Origin: Streptomyces iconiensis
GTDB taxonomy: Bacteria; Actinomycetota; Actinomycetes; Streptomycetales; Streptomycetaceae
Length of the DNA stretch: 64,000 nucleotides
Assembly: GCF_028657195.3 (NCBI RefSeq)
Contig: NZ_JANCPR020000037.1
Location: 33,196 to 97,195, forward strand
Reading direction: 5' to 3'
Below, in pieces: positions 41,309-49,565 of the stretch; within the stretch, counting starts at the first letter, position 1; every line of letters starts with the position of its first letter. The translations under genes were made by a program, and so were the position numbers. Below the pieces are notes generated by a model, which saw only the letters and a list, made by a program, of their open reading frames with translations, was not told the origin of the DNA and did not search any database.

Positions 41309-42181
41309 TTACCAAAAAGCTGCTCGGTAGCGGACGGCGACACTCGCGTCCGGCCCGCCCGTGGCGCGTAGCACGAGCGTTGTCTCGCCGGGCGGGAAAA
41401 CGTAGGTCTGCTCGGGCATCGAGCGGGCTGTCACGGCGTACAGCCGCGAGGCGGTGCCGTTGAGCGTCGCCGTGCCCGCGAGCGTGTCGACTGTGAGCAC
41501 GTCGTCGACGCCGAGCGGGAGGTCGTATTCGAGGGTGTCGCCGCTGCCGATGTTGGTGAGCGAGGGCCGTGTCATGGGCCCCCGGAACTCGATTACGGGA
41601 TGCGTGGCGGCGTTACCGCGGTTGGTCACGGACAGGGCGCCGGACTCGCCCGGCTTCCCCCAGTCCAGCGGCCACGCCAGCGGCCACGACAGCCCCGGTT
41701 CAGGCGCGGGCAGTCCAGCCTTCGCGGTCTGTTCGTCGAGCGCGTACCGGCGAGGGTCCGACGCTTCCCACTCGACCGCACCCTCGGTCAAGGTGCCCGT
41801 GTTGTAGCCCTTGCCGATGGGCAGGGCACGGCGCACGCAGCGGGCCCAGCACAGCAGCGGCCCCCGCTCATCCACCCAGATCACGAGCGGCAGCTCGTCG
41901 ACCACGGGCACCGTGCCGGACTCGAACCGGCCGACTACGGCGCCCAGTTCGGCGGCGCGGGCGCGCACGATCAGGCCCTCTAGGCCGATGGTGCGCGCCT
42001 GCGCGAGAAGGAGTCCGGGTATGGCGCCGTGCGCGTCCGGTCGCTGCACCGTGCCTGAGTCGAGGGCGGGCAGCTCGCCCCAGCCGGTCAGGTCGGCCCA
42101 CCGGTAGGGGGTGCCGCGGCCGAGCAGGAGGTCGCCGTACTGCACCTGCCCGGGGCGGGTGAGAAGGTCGCCGGGCGGCAT
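41309..42181 (-). CDS. Distal-tail-like (Dit-type) phage tail protein
   Basis: 290 residues. The order PGQVQYGDLLLGRGTPYRW near the start, then the region VIWVDERGPLLCWARCVRRALPIGKGY, and the later beta half ending in RYRAAFW, follow the siphovirus tail component that sits directly after the tape measure. It would join the tail tube to the tip. ATG start one base from the tape-measure stop (TGACATG). Confidence 0.75.
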   Translation of the reverse strand: MPPGDLLTRPGQVQYGDLLLGRGTPYRWADLTGWGELPALDSGTVQRPDAHGAIPGLLLAQARTIGLEGLIVRARAAELGAVVGRFESGTVPVVDELPLVIWVDERGPLLCWARCVRRALPIGKGYNTGTLTEGAVEWEASDPRRYALDEQTAKAGLPAPEPGLSWPLAWPLDWGKPGESGALSVTNRGNAATHPVIEFRGPMTRPSLTNIGSGDTLEYDLPLGVDDVLTVDTLAGTATLNGTASRLYAVTARSMPEQTYVFPPGETTLVLRATGGPDASVAVRYRAAFW

Positions 42182-42182
42182 G

Positions 42183-44660
42183 TCACCCCCTCGCCTTCGC
42201 GGCCCACGCGAGCGCACGGGCGTTGTCGTCGGGGCTGCCGTTCTCGGCGGCGTGCCAGTGCTCGACATGCACCGTCGGGCCCGCCGGTGCACCGGACGCT
42301 GAGGCCCGCCCGTAGGGGGAGGCGCCAGCGCCCGCGTAGGCGGGTGAGAAGGACGGCAGCGGCGGCGGAGTCACCAGAGCGCGCATGGTGCGATCCAGCG
42401 CCCCGGCGCCGCCCTCGATTCCCTGCACGATTCCCGCCGGAATCCAGCGGCCGACTTTCTGCGCCATCACGCGACTTGGGCTGTGGATACCGAGCGCTTT
42501 CGCAATCGGTCCAGGAACCGCAGATTTCGCGAACGAGACGAGTTTGTCTTTCATCCATCCGCCCATGGACTTGATGCCGCGCAGCAATCCGCGGGCGACA
42601 TCTTTTCCCGTGCCGACGAGTAGGTCCTTCAGGTCACCCACGGCGCGGACAAGGCGATCAGGCAGACCGGCGGCCCAGTCGACAGTCTCGCGGAATTTTC
42701 GTACAAGCCAGTCCTTGAAGGCTTTTCCGGCACGGGCTGCAAGGTCGGAAAGTTTCTTTGTTATGGGCCCGACCTTGTCGGCTGCCCATTGCGGGATGCC
42801 GCCGAACCAGGAGAGGAGTCCGCGCCATTTCGACTTGGTTTTTTCGACTGCCCAGTCCCACCCGTCGGCTATGATTTGGCCGACGAATTTTAGGCCGAGT
42901 TTCAGTACGGCCCAGAGGAGCGAAATGGCGCCGCTTACGAGCGCAATCAGAATTCCCCAGATTCCGCCTGTCATGTCCTTTATGCCTTGCCAGACTTTAT
43001 CCCAGTCGCCCGATATGAGTCCGGTGACGACTTCGATAATTCCCTTTACGAGCTGCATGGCGTTGGAAACGTATGCGCCTATGGTGTCCCAGACGACGCG
43101 CGCCACTTCGAGAATGCTCTCGCCGTGCTTCGACCAGATTTCATCTATGAGAGTGACCACGTCTTGAATGATCTGCGCGGCCATTCCCAGCGACTCCTGG
43201 ACCTTGGCGCCCAGTCCGCCCCCGTCGCCTTCACCAGAGAAAGCCGCAGTGATCTCGCCGAAGACTCCTTGCAGCTTCTCAAGATGCGGCGCGATCTCCT
43301 CCCAGAAATCTGCGAGTGCCTGCCCGATACCGGAGAAGGCGCCGCCGAAAGACTCGCGGAATTTCTCCAGAGCGGGGAGTACCGTGCCGCCGAGAAAATC
43401 CACGAAGCCCTGTTGCATCGTGCGTTTGAACGCCTCGACGCGTGACCCCGCATTGTCGCGGAGAGTGTTTCCCATCTTGTCGGCTGCGCCGCCGACCTTA
43501 CCGAGTGCGCCGACAGCCGATGACGGGTCGAGCGCCATAAGCGCTTTCTGTGTGTCCTCCGACTTGGTGCCGAAAAGTGTCAGAGAAAGAGCGGCGCGCT
43601 CCGACGGGTCCTTGATATTCCGCAGCCCGTCGAAAACCTTGTCCAGGGCTTCCTTTGCCTTCGGTCCACCCTTGGAGAAAACACGCTGCATCTCGTCGCC
43701 GGACAAGCCGATAGCGGCGAATGCCTTGTCGACTTCATCGCCCCCGCCCTGAGCGATCAGGACGAACTCTTTCAGGGCGTCGGCAACTACATCGGTATCA
43801 CGCGCACCGGCCTTGAGGCCCTGCGACATCATCCCCGTTGCCTCTTTGGCGGAGAGGCCGAGTTGCGCGAATTGGACAGCGTATTCGTTGAACGTGTCCA
43901 TCAGGTCATCGGCGCGCGGGCCCATCTTCTGCATGCCGCGCGTCATCACGTCCAAAGCGGCCTCGGCGTTCGGGGCCAGCTTCGTCTTCATGATCTGACC
44001 CACGGCGTTCGCCGTCTGCCCGAGATCGAGTTCGAACGTCGACGCCAGATCGGAGACCTTCGTCGATATCGACTCGATCTGTGCGTTCGTCGCTCCAGTG
44101 GGCACCAGCCCGGAACGCATCGTCGCCGAAATCGCATCGGCCGCGCCCTGGAAATCCTCGGTGATCGCGTTGGCGTACATCGCCCCGGCGATCTCGCCGT
44201 AACGTTTCGCCACAGCCGGAGTCGCGCCGAGCTGGGCGCCGAGGCGGCCGGCGATACGGGACTGTTCCAGCGCCTGACCCATGGCGGCCACCAGCAGGGC
44301 ACCGGCCGCAGCGCCGAGCGCCGCGGCGCCCCCGGCTATGCCGGCTTTCATGCCCTGGAGACGGCCGCCGATCTGTTCTCCGGCGCCCGCGGACCCGTCT
44401 GCGGCGCCGTCGGCGAACTCGCCGCCGGCTTGCTGTCCCGCTCTGGCGAACTGCGAGCGGGTGCCCTGCAATCCGCCGTCAGCTCCGCGGGCGACTCCAT
44501 CGCCGAGGGCCTGCCCGGCATGGCGGCCCGCGCGGGCCGCCTCGTCGCCCATTTCGCGGCCGGCTGTACGGACGCGTCCCTCGGCCCGGTTGAGACCGGC
44601 GGACATGCGCTCGTCATCCACGCTCACCAGCGCGGTCAGCTCGCCGACAGTGAGCGCCAC
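42183..44660 (-). CDS. Tail tape measure protein
   Basis: 825 residues. The N-terminal ~110 residues are Ala/Gly-rich and helical; then GAAAGALLVAAMGQALEQS and a long helical body with DDLMDTFNEYAVQFAQLGLSA-type segments; hydrophobic stretches between about 480 and 600 (LLWAVLKLGLKFVGQIIADG); the C-terminal motif GIHSPSRVMAQKVGRWIPAG is typical of tape measures. At ~0.15 nm per residue the length predicts a tail of about 120 nm. The middle third (about 42500-43900) is less GC-rich than the flanking genes. GTG start. Confidence 0.93.
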   Translation of the reverse strand: MALTVGELTALVSVDDERMSAGLNRAEGRVRTAGREMGDEAARAGRHAGQALGDGVARGADGGLQGTRSQFARAGQQAGGEFADGAADGSAGAGEQIGGRLQGMKAGIAGGAAALGAAAGALLVAAMGQALEQSRIAGRLGAQLGATPAVAKRYGEIAGAMYANAITEDFQGAADAISATMRSGLVPTGATNAQIESISTKVSDLASTFELDLGQTANAVGQIMKTKLAPNAEAALDVMTRGMQKMGPRADDLMDTFNEYAVQFAQLGLSAKEATGMMSQGLKAGARDTDVVADALKEFVLIAQGGGDEVDKAFAAIGLSGDEMQRVFSKGGPKAKEALDKVFDGLRNIKDPSERAALSLTLFGTKSEDTQKALMALDPSSAVGALGKVGGAADKMGNTLRDNAGSRVEAFKRTMQQGFVDFLGGTVLPALEKFRESFGGAFSGIGQALADFWEEIAPHLEKLQGVFGEITAAFSGEGDGGGLGAKVQESLGMAAQIIQDVVTLIDEIWSKHGESILEVARVVWDTIGAYVSNAMQLVKGIIEVVTGLISGDWDKVWQGIKDMTGGIWGILIALVSGAISLLWAVLKLGLKFVGQIIADGWDWAVEKTKSKWRGLLSWFGGIPQWAADKVGPITKKLSDLAARAGKAFKDWLVRKFRETVDWAAGLPDRLVRAVGDLKDLLVGTGKDVARGLLRGIKSMGGWMKDKLVSFAKSAVPGPIAKALGIHSPSRVMAQKVGRWIPAGIVQGIEGGAGALDRTMRALVTPPPLPSFSPAYAGAGASPYGRASASGAPAGPTVHVEHWHAAENGSPDDNARALAWAAKARG

Positions 44661-44702
44661 GGCGCGTACCCCCTATGCAGTTGTGGTTGTGCGCCCCGGC
44701 GT

Positions 44703-44963
44703 CTACGCCGTGAGTTGGGCGATCTCGTTCGGGTCGATCACGTGGCGCGGGGTGGCACGCCATGCCTGCGCGAAGCGGGAGTCAGCGGGAAGGGAGCCGA
44801 GCAGCACCAGAAAGCGGCGGATGGAGAGAGCGGCCAGCTCGCGGGCGCTGAGGTGGTGAACGGCGGAGAGGTCACCCTCGACGGCTGCCCAGTGGCGGAC
44901 TACCGCCGTCCACCACTCCGCCGCTTCCTGTTCCTGTTGCCGCTCCGCCGGGGTGCTTTTCCC
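44703..44963 (-). CDS. Tail-assembly chaperone gpT-like extension, read by -1 frameshift
   Basis: This frame has no start of its own. It opens at the slippery site and encodes 84 residues rich in Ala, Glu, Trp and Arg (STPAERQQEQEAAEWWTAV, then HLSARELAALSIRRFLVLL, ending IDPNEIAQLTA) up to TAG at 44703. Joined to the upstream protein it gives a 215-residue gpG-T-like fusion. Lambda-like phages need both forms to assemble the tail around the tape measure, whose gene follows 42 bases later. Confidence 0.85.
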   Translation of the reverse strand, partial: GKSTPAERQQEQEAAEWWTAVVRHWAAVEGDLSAVHHLSARELAALSIRRFLVLLGSLPADSRFAQAWRATPRHVIDPNEIAQLTA

Positions 44964-45349
44964 TGGGTGCTGTCCTGCTCGTCGTAGAGGCGCCGGGCCC
45001 GCTCCAGCGACAGGCTGCCGGGGGTGGCGGTGTTGCCGATCGCCCAGGCAAGAACGATGGCCATGTGCCGGTCACCGACGTGGCGCCGGATCAGCTCGTC
45101 GACCAGGTCGGACGGCAGGAGCGCGCCGAGCAGGTTTTGTATGTCGTCCGGGTCGGCCGACTCGCGTACGCGGTGCATCTGTACCTGAATCAGGGCGGGG
45201 AGCCGAGCGGGCAGTCGCCAATCCCGTTCGAACATGCGAAACGGCATCCCGTCGAACTCGGGCGTGATGCGTTCCTCAGCCCAGAAGGCATCCCAGTCCG
45301 ATGCTGCTTCCTGCTCGTTGGACTCCTGGTCGTGCAGCTCGTCGGTCAC
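44900..45349 (-). CDS. Tail-assembly chaperone, short form (gpG-like)
   Basis: 149 residues, acidic N terminus (ELHDQESNEQEAASDWDAFW), helical middle (LIQVQMHRVRESADPDDIQNLLGALLP), very basic C-terminal end (KAPRRSGNRNRKRRSGGRR) translated only when no frameshift occurs. GTG start overlaps the stop of the tail-tube gene (GTGA). Location between tail tube and tape measure plus the slippery heptamer identify it. Confidence 0.88.
   Translation of the reverse strand: MTDELHDQESNEQEAASDWDAFWAEERITPEFDGMPFRMFERDWRLPARLPALIQVQMHRVRESADPDDIQNLLGALLPSDLVDELIRRHVGDRHMAIVLAWAIGNTATPGSLSLERARRLYDEQDSTQGKAPRRSGNRNRKRRSGGRR
44957..44963 (-). promoter_or_regulatory. Programmed -1 ribosomal frameshift site (G GGA AAA)
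   Basis: On the coding strand the heptamer GGGAAAAG lies with GGA and AAA in the zero frame, preceded by G, so both tRNAs can re-pair after slipping back one base. It is one base different from the lambda G-T site (G GGA AAG), at the expected place near the end of the first chaperone frame. Confidence 0.88.
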
Positions 45350-45804
45350 GGGGCGACCACGGCCTCGCGCGTGGACGGACCGCACCGGGTGATGGTTACG
45401 CCCCATGTGGTCTTGGCGTTGTGCTCGCCGCCGACCTCACCCGGGGTGGCGGTCGCCTCCCACACGGACCAATCGGCCTGGTCCTTGTGCCGGAAACGGA
45501 AACGGTTCCTGGACGCCTCGCCGACTCCGGCGGCCCATACGGTGTCGACGTATGCCTGCGCCGGGTCCTGTATGCCTGTCGTGGACGAGTACAGGCCCGT
45601 CAGTTCGATGGTGGCGCCACGCTGCATCACGTCTTGCTCGTACTGGCCGTCACTGTCGTTCGTGGTGGTGTCGGCGACCTCTTCGTTCTCGCCGCGGTTG
45701 AGCGTCCATGAGTTGAGCTTGGTAAGCGTGAGCCATGTCGCGGTGGCGGCGGCCTCGTCCTCGACCTCGAAAATCCAGTCGCGGGCGCTGATGGGGCGTC
45801 CCAT
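45346..45804 (-). CDS. Major tail (tube) protein
   Basis: 152 residues, beta-rich, with WIFEVEDEAAATATWLTLTKL near the start and tube-like strands GATIELTGLYSS and RFRFRHKDQADWSVWEATATPGE. The combination of size, position before the frameshifted chaperone and repeated beta strands fits the TP901-1-type tail tube family. ATG start at 45804. Confidence 0.82.
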   Translation of the reverse strand: MGRPISARDWIFEVEDEAAATATWLTLTKLNSWTLNRGENEEVADTTTNDSDGQYEQDVMQRGATIELTGLYSSTTGIQDPAQAYVDTVWAAGVGEASRNRFRFRHKDQADWSVWEATATPGEVGGEHNAKTTWGVTITRCGPSTREAVVAP

Positions 45805-45877
45805 GGGTCCTCCCTGTGGGCATGCGTGGGCGCCCCACAGGCGGGGCGCTGCGGGGTGGTTGTGGCGGGTTGGTGGG

Positions 45878-46291
45878 TTACGTGCGGTGCGTGGTCGGCG
45901 CTTCGTACTCGACGGTCGCGCGTACGACGTGCTCGTGCCGGCCGTTGCCGTCCGGGCCGAGCGGCGAGGGGGTGCTCGCGGTGCAGATGATGACGGGCGT
46001 TCCGTCCGGTAGGACGGTGTCCGACAGCCCGTTCACCGCGTCGTACATGTCGTATGCGCGGTCGTACGACACACGCGGGTCTGTCGTACCTCGTACACGC
46101 ACCTGCACCGATACCGCGTCGTATGCGATCGCGGCGTTCTGCGGCCCTGCGTCGTACGGAGTGAGCGATACCGCGTTGGGCGGGGCCGGGGGCATGGTGC
46201 CGACGAACGTGTCACCCGACGTGCCGTCGGTGTCGTACGAGAGCAGGCCGAGCGAATCGAGCAGTAGCGCAAGGCCGTGTACGACGCTCAC
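45878..46291 (-). CDS. Tail terminator / tail completion protein
   Basis: 137 residues. Starts VVHGLALLLDSLGLLSYD and contains AIAYDAVSVQVRVRGTTDP and SYDRAYDMYDAVNGL, the pattern of minor capsid/tail-terminator proteins that cap the tail tube. GTG start overlaps the preceding gene's stop (GTGA). A GC-rich hairpin lies between its end and the tail tube gene. Confidence 0.72.
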   Translation of the reverse strand: MSVVHGLALLLDSLGLLSYDTDGTSGDTFVGTMPPAPPNAVSLTPYDAGPQNAAIAYDAVSVQVRVRGTTDPRVSYDRAYDMYDAVNGLSDTVLPDGTPVIICTASTPSPLGPDGNGRHEHVVRATVEYEAPTTHRT

Positions 46292-46644
46292 CGCAGCGCC
46301 CGCCGTACCTGTGCGGCGATGATCTGTTGCATGGTCGCAGCCTCTTCGCCGAGAGGCTGTTCGAGGTACTTCGCCGACCGGCCAGAGTCGTGCCGAAGTG
46401 TCATGTCTTCGTGTTGCCGGACGGCGTACGGGGTGTCGTATGCGACGGCGCCCGTGAGACTCGACTCGTCGACCGTCGCAGTTCCCGAGCGTTCGAGCGT
46501 GCCCTCTTCGATCGGGACACGTGCGCGGGAGACCTGTAGCAGGTGCTCGACGGCGAGCCGCACGCCCCGGGCCGAGCCGCTGCGGGTGCGGCCCTCCACA
46601 GCCTGTGTGTTCCAGCGGATGCGTACGTGTTGGGTCACTCGCAC
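46288..46644 (-). CDS. HK97 gp10-like neck protein
   Basis: 118 residues. RLAVEHLLQVSRARVPIEEGTLERSGTATV and the later GRSAKYLEQPL (residues pairing with Y-x-x-P-x-G in the family) match the HK97 gp10/minor capsid group. GTG at 46644 has GGAGG four bases upstream; a GTG at 46638 would give a four-base overlap with the previous gene. Confidence 0.78.
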   Translation of the reverse strand: MRVTQHVRIRWNTQAVEGRTRSGSARGVRLAVEHLLQVSRARVPIEEGTLERSGTATVDESSLTGAVAYDTPYAVRQHEDMTLRHDSGRSAKYLEQPLGEEAATMQQIIAAQVRRALR

Positions 46645-46952
46645 ATCACCTCCGTCGACTGCGGCACGGGAAGGCCGGGCGCGGTGTGGTGCGCGGCGGT
46701 GAGTGCCCGCGTGATCCGTCCAGTTGGCAGGGTGATGCGGGACTCGGCCGGACAGTCCAGGTCAGGGAAAGCGATGATCTGAGCAGTGGACGTGACCTCG
46801 CGCCCTTCCTTGTCCCGCACCGTGCGGACCTTCTCGGAGACCAGCGCGCTGATCTCGATGGCAGTTCCGTAAGTCGGGCCGTACGCGGAGTCGCCCCGGT
46901 ACGGCTCGATGACGACGCGGTGCCGTAGCAGCCATCCCGGTACGGCGGTCAC
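46635..46952 (-). CDS. Head-closure (stopper) protein
   Basis: 105 residues, small beta-barrel-like: LLRHRVVIEPYRGDSAYGPTYG, VRDKEGREVTSTAQIIAFPD, ITLPTGR. This is the pattern of SPP1 gp16/HK97-type head closure proteins. GTG start overlaps the previous stop. Confidence 0.75.
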   Translation of the reverse strand: MTAVPGWLLRHRVVIEPYRGDSAYGPTYGTAIEISALVSEKVRTVRDKEGREVTSTAQIIAFPDLDCPAESRITLPTGRITRALTAAHHTAPGLPVPQSTEVMCE

Positions 46953-47341
46953 CAGATCACCCCTGGTACCAGTCCGGCGCGTTTGAGCGCGCGGGCGGCG
47001 CGCGGGGCGAGGTCAACATCCGATGTAGAGCGAGGCTCATCCCGGCGGCCTGACAGGGACACGGGCCCGATACTGACGGATGACCAGCGCCCGGCGGCGC
47101 CGGTCCCGTCATCGCCCGTGGCGAGTTGGTACTCGACCTGAGCGCACGCGGCATCGGCGAGAGCCTGCACAGTGCCCGGATGGGTCGGCATGCCCTGCTC
47201 GTCGGTGGTGTATACGGCCGTGAGCAGGGCGTCGTCCACGTCTTCACTGGCGCGAGCGAGCAGCCGCTCGGCCCCGGGGGGTGCCGGGGTGCCAGTCCAC
47301 GCCGTGAGCTGTTCAGGGGTGGCGTAGACGCGGCCGACCAT
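46949..47341 (-). CDS. Head-tail connector (adaptor, gp6-like)
   Basis: 130 residues. VYATPEQLTAWTGTPAPPGAERLLARASEDVDDALLTAVY is the usual helical N-terminal pattern of adaptor proteins that attach to the portal. ATG start. Confidence 0.78.
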   Translation of the reverse strand: MVGRVYATPEQLTAWTGTPAPPGAERLLARASEDVDDALLTAVYTTDEQGMPTHPGTVQALADAACAQVEYQLATGDDGTGAAGRWSSVSIGPVSLSGRRDEPRSTSDVDLAPRAARALKRAGLVPGVIW

Positions 47342-47344
47342 GGG

Positions 47345-47590
47345 CTACCCCTCCTTGGTCTTGCTCCGGGTACGCCCGGCCTTGCCGTCCGGCGGGGCGT
47401 CGTCCGGCTTCCCGGACGGCTCCAGCGGCTCCGGTTGCGGCTCGTTGCCAATGGCCTTGACGGCGTATCCCTGGCGCAGGAAGTACGCGACGACGTTGTC
47501 GTTCTCGGTCTCGGCTTGGCCATCGGCGAAGTGGACGCCGGCGACAACGCCAGTGAATTCCTTCACGGGCGCGTGGATGCGGTGCTTCAT
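47345..47590 (-). CDS. Small head-associated protein, 81 residues
   Basis: Begins MKHRIHAPVKEFTGVVAGVHFADG and ends in a charged Pro/Lys tail. Small proteins of this form, with a single beta domain, commonly lie between the capsid and adaptor genes in actinophages. Function unknown. ATG at 47590. Confidence 0.65.
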   Translation of the reverse strand: MKHRIHAPVKEFTGVVAGVHFADGQAETENDNVVAYFLRQGYAVKAIGNEPQPEPLEPSGKPDDAPPDGKAGRTRSKTKEG

Positions 47591-47604
47591 GGGGTGGGAA
47601 CTCC

Positions 47605-48612
47605 TCACGCGGTGACCTTGATGTTCCGGAAGACAGAGGCCGCCTTGGTGGCCTTGAGCACTACACCCACGGGGCCCATCTCGACCTCACCGCGCTTGAC
47701 GGCGCCAGCAGAAGAGAAGTCCGGAAGCCACGTCTGTACGAGCTGCCCGCCCATGGTCGACACCCCATGGAACCCGTCGAGTCCGATACGCACGGCGTAC
47801 AGGTCCGTCAGCCCGGTCACTTCGGCACCGCCGACAGTCCGTGACTCCGTCGGGATGATCGGCGCGTTCGTGCCGGCCTTCTCGCCGGGGTCGACGAACA
47901 GCACGCCGCCGTACGACTCGCGCACGATCGGGCGGCCGGTGGGGCCGATCAGCCCGTCGATGGGGTCGCGGGTGTACTGGCCGGCGCGGCGTGCCAGGGC
48001 ACGCACTCGGGCCAACGCCTTGCTGTTGCCGAGCACCATCGTGGGGGCGCCGTCGAGCAGCGACAGCCACTCATCGAGCACGTCAAGCGCCTTCTGTTCG
48101 GCGCGCGGGTCGGTGTCGAAGTCCGACCAGTTGGTGACCTCGCCCCCGCGGTGCTCAGTGCTGGAACCTGCGAGGGCCTTGTCGAGACCGTCGAACCCGT
48201 TCTCGTCGACGGCGGTATCGCCGTTGATCACCGCATCCTGAAAGCGCGTCGATGACGCCTTGATCTTCTGCGACATGTTCAGCGTCACGGCACCGGAGGC
48301 GGCCGGGCCCACCTTCGCGATCACGCGGTCGACCGCGAAGCTACCGCCGAGGACTGCCAGATCCACGCTGTAACGCTGCGTCTTGACCTCGCTGTCGACG
48401 TACTCAGTGTTGAGCGCGCGGAAGTCCGCGGTGGGCTGGGAGATCAGCCGGCGGTATCCGTAGGTGAGAGTCGCCCCGCCACCGGCGGGGTTGACCACGT
48501 CCTCGAACGTGAGCGTGTCGAGGATCGCGGATTCCTTACGGAACTCGTCGATGACCTGCACGTCGATGTCGTCCTGCGTGTTGTTCTTGGCCTCGGCCAG
48601 TGTCACGGCCAT
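47605..48612 (-). CDS. Major capsid protein (HK97 fold)
   Basis: 335 residues. The N-terminal helix, the E-loop region (LISQPTADFRALNTEYVDSEVKTQRYSVDLAVLGGSFAVDRV) and the P-domain with LDVLDEWLSLLDGAPTMVLGNSKALARVRALARR fit the actinophage HK97-type capsid family, as does the final VFRNIKVTA strand. Preceded by a scaffold gene 20 bases upstream. ATG start. Confidence 0.9.
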   Translation of the reverse strand: MAVTLAEAKNNTQDDIDVQVIDEFRKESAILDTLTFEDVVNPAGGGATLTYGYRRLISQPTADFRALNTEYVDSEVKTQRYSVDLAVLGGSFAVDRVIAKVGPAASGAVTLNMSQKIKASSTRFQDAVINGDTAVDENGFDGLDKALAGSSTEHRGGEVTNWSDFDTDPRAEQKALDVLDEWLSLLDGAPTMVLGNSKALARVRALARRAGQYTRDPIDGLIGPTGRPIVRESYGGVLFVDPGEKAGTNAPIIPTESRTVGGAEVTGLTDLYAVRIGLDGFHGVSTMGGQLVQTWLPDFSSAGAVKRGEVEMGPVGVVLKATKAASVFRNIKVTA

Positions 48613-48632
48613 GGGCGGTACTCCTGTCTGGG

Positions 48633-49286
48633 TCAGCCGCCCAGCCGGGCGGCGATGGCGTCATGAAGAGAGGCGGGCTTGCGCTCGCCCGTCGGAGGCC
48701 CGGTGAACTCTGCGCCGCCGCGCGGGGGCCCGGAGGGGGCTGCGGCGAGCTTCGGGTTTGCGGTGACCGCGGCTTCGACGGCGGCGCTCACGGCGGCGGT
48801 GTCGGTCGGGTCGACATCGGCGAGCGTGTCGGCGAACTGGCGGCTGTCGAGCAGCGCGTCGGGGTCGCCGCCGGCCTCGCGGGCGGTGCGGTAGACAGCC
48901 AGCTCGACGGCGGTCTGCCGGGCCTGGGTCTGCGCGGTGGTGAGCTGCTGTGTCAGCGCGGCTGGGTCTGGCGGGGTGTCGTTGTCGACGAGGCCGAGCG
49001 CCTTGCCGATCTGCTGCGCGAGGTCCGCGCGCGCCTCGTCAGCGGCCTTCTGCTTGGCAGTAACCCGCGTCTTCCCAGCCTCGGCGCGAGCATCGCTGAG
49101 CGCCTTCTGTGCCCACGCCGGGAGCGCGGTCTCGTCGCCCTCGGCGGACTGCCCGGCAATCGGTTCAGCGCTCGCAGACGCCGGGGCCGCGGGTGCCGGG
49201 GCGGGAGCGCTCGCCGGGGTCTGCCCGGACGGGTCGGCGGCCGGAGTGGCAGCCGGGGCAGACGCGGCGGGGGTCGGTGTGCTCAT
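48633..49286 (-). CDS. Capsid scaffold protein
   Basis: 217 residues. Ala/Pro/Ser-rich N terminus (~1-45), then a helical, charged central part (AWAQKALSDARAEAGKTRVTAKQKAADEARADLAQQIGK) and a basic C-terminal end, the standard layout of siphovirus scaffolds (phage scaffolding DUF4355-like). Directly upstream of the capsid gene. ATG at 49286. Confidence 0.85.
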   Translation of the reverse strand: MSTPTPAASAPAATPAADPSGQTPASAPAPAPAAPASASAEPIAGQSAEGDETALPAWAQKALSDARAEAGKTRVTAKQKAADEARADLAQQIGKALGLVDNDTPPDPAALTQQLTTAQTQARQTAVELAVYRTAREAGGDPDALLDSRQFADTLADVDPTDTAAVSAAVEAAVTANPKLAAAPSGPPRGGAEFTGPPTGERKPASLHDAIAARLGG

Positions 49287-49346
49287 GGGGGGTGCCCTCC
49301 TGGGGCGTATGGGGCCCGCTCCGGGCGGGCGTGTGGGCATAGCAGT

Positions 49347-49371
49347 GAGGGCCCGCACCTGGCGGGCCCTC
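49347..49371 (-). terminator. 10-bp hairpin between the miniprotein and scaffold genes
   Basis: GAGGGCCCGC pairs with GCGGGCCCTC around a five-base loop, 26 bases after the miniprotein stop. It may attenuate the late transcript between portal/MuF and capsid genes. Confidence 0.7.
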
Positions 49372-49396
49372 GGCTCGTGCTGGTCTGTGGTGGCTG

Positions 49397-49561
49397 TTAC
49401 TCGGCGCGGTCGCGCACGGGGCGGGTCTCGGCGTAGCCCCGAATCCACGCGCGTCGCAGGATCGAGTCGGCCGGGTGCGGGCAGACGGTCGGGCGGTCAC
49501 CGCGGCGGCCTGCTTCGCGTCCGCCGGTCACGGCCCGGACGATCTCCTCACGCGTACCCAT
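49397..49561 (-). CDS. Rmf/CrpP-fold miniprotein
   Basis: 54 residues. GGREAGRRGDRPTVCPHP and ILRRAWIRGYAETRP match the pattern of Rmf/CrpP-like proteins (G-x-x-A... CPY ... R-x-AW-x-x-GY). Rmf dimerises ribosomes in stationary-phase gamma-proteobacteria; CrpP was reported to act on ciprofloxacin. In actinophages the role is unknown. ATG start at 49561 five bases from the end of the MuF gene, so it is part of the late transcript. Confidence 0.7.
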   Translation of the reverse strand: MGTREEIVRAVTGGREAGRRGDRPTVCPHPADSILRRAWIRGYAETRPVRDRAE

Positions 49562-49565
49562 CGAG

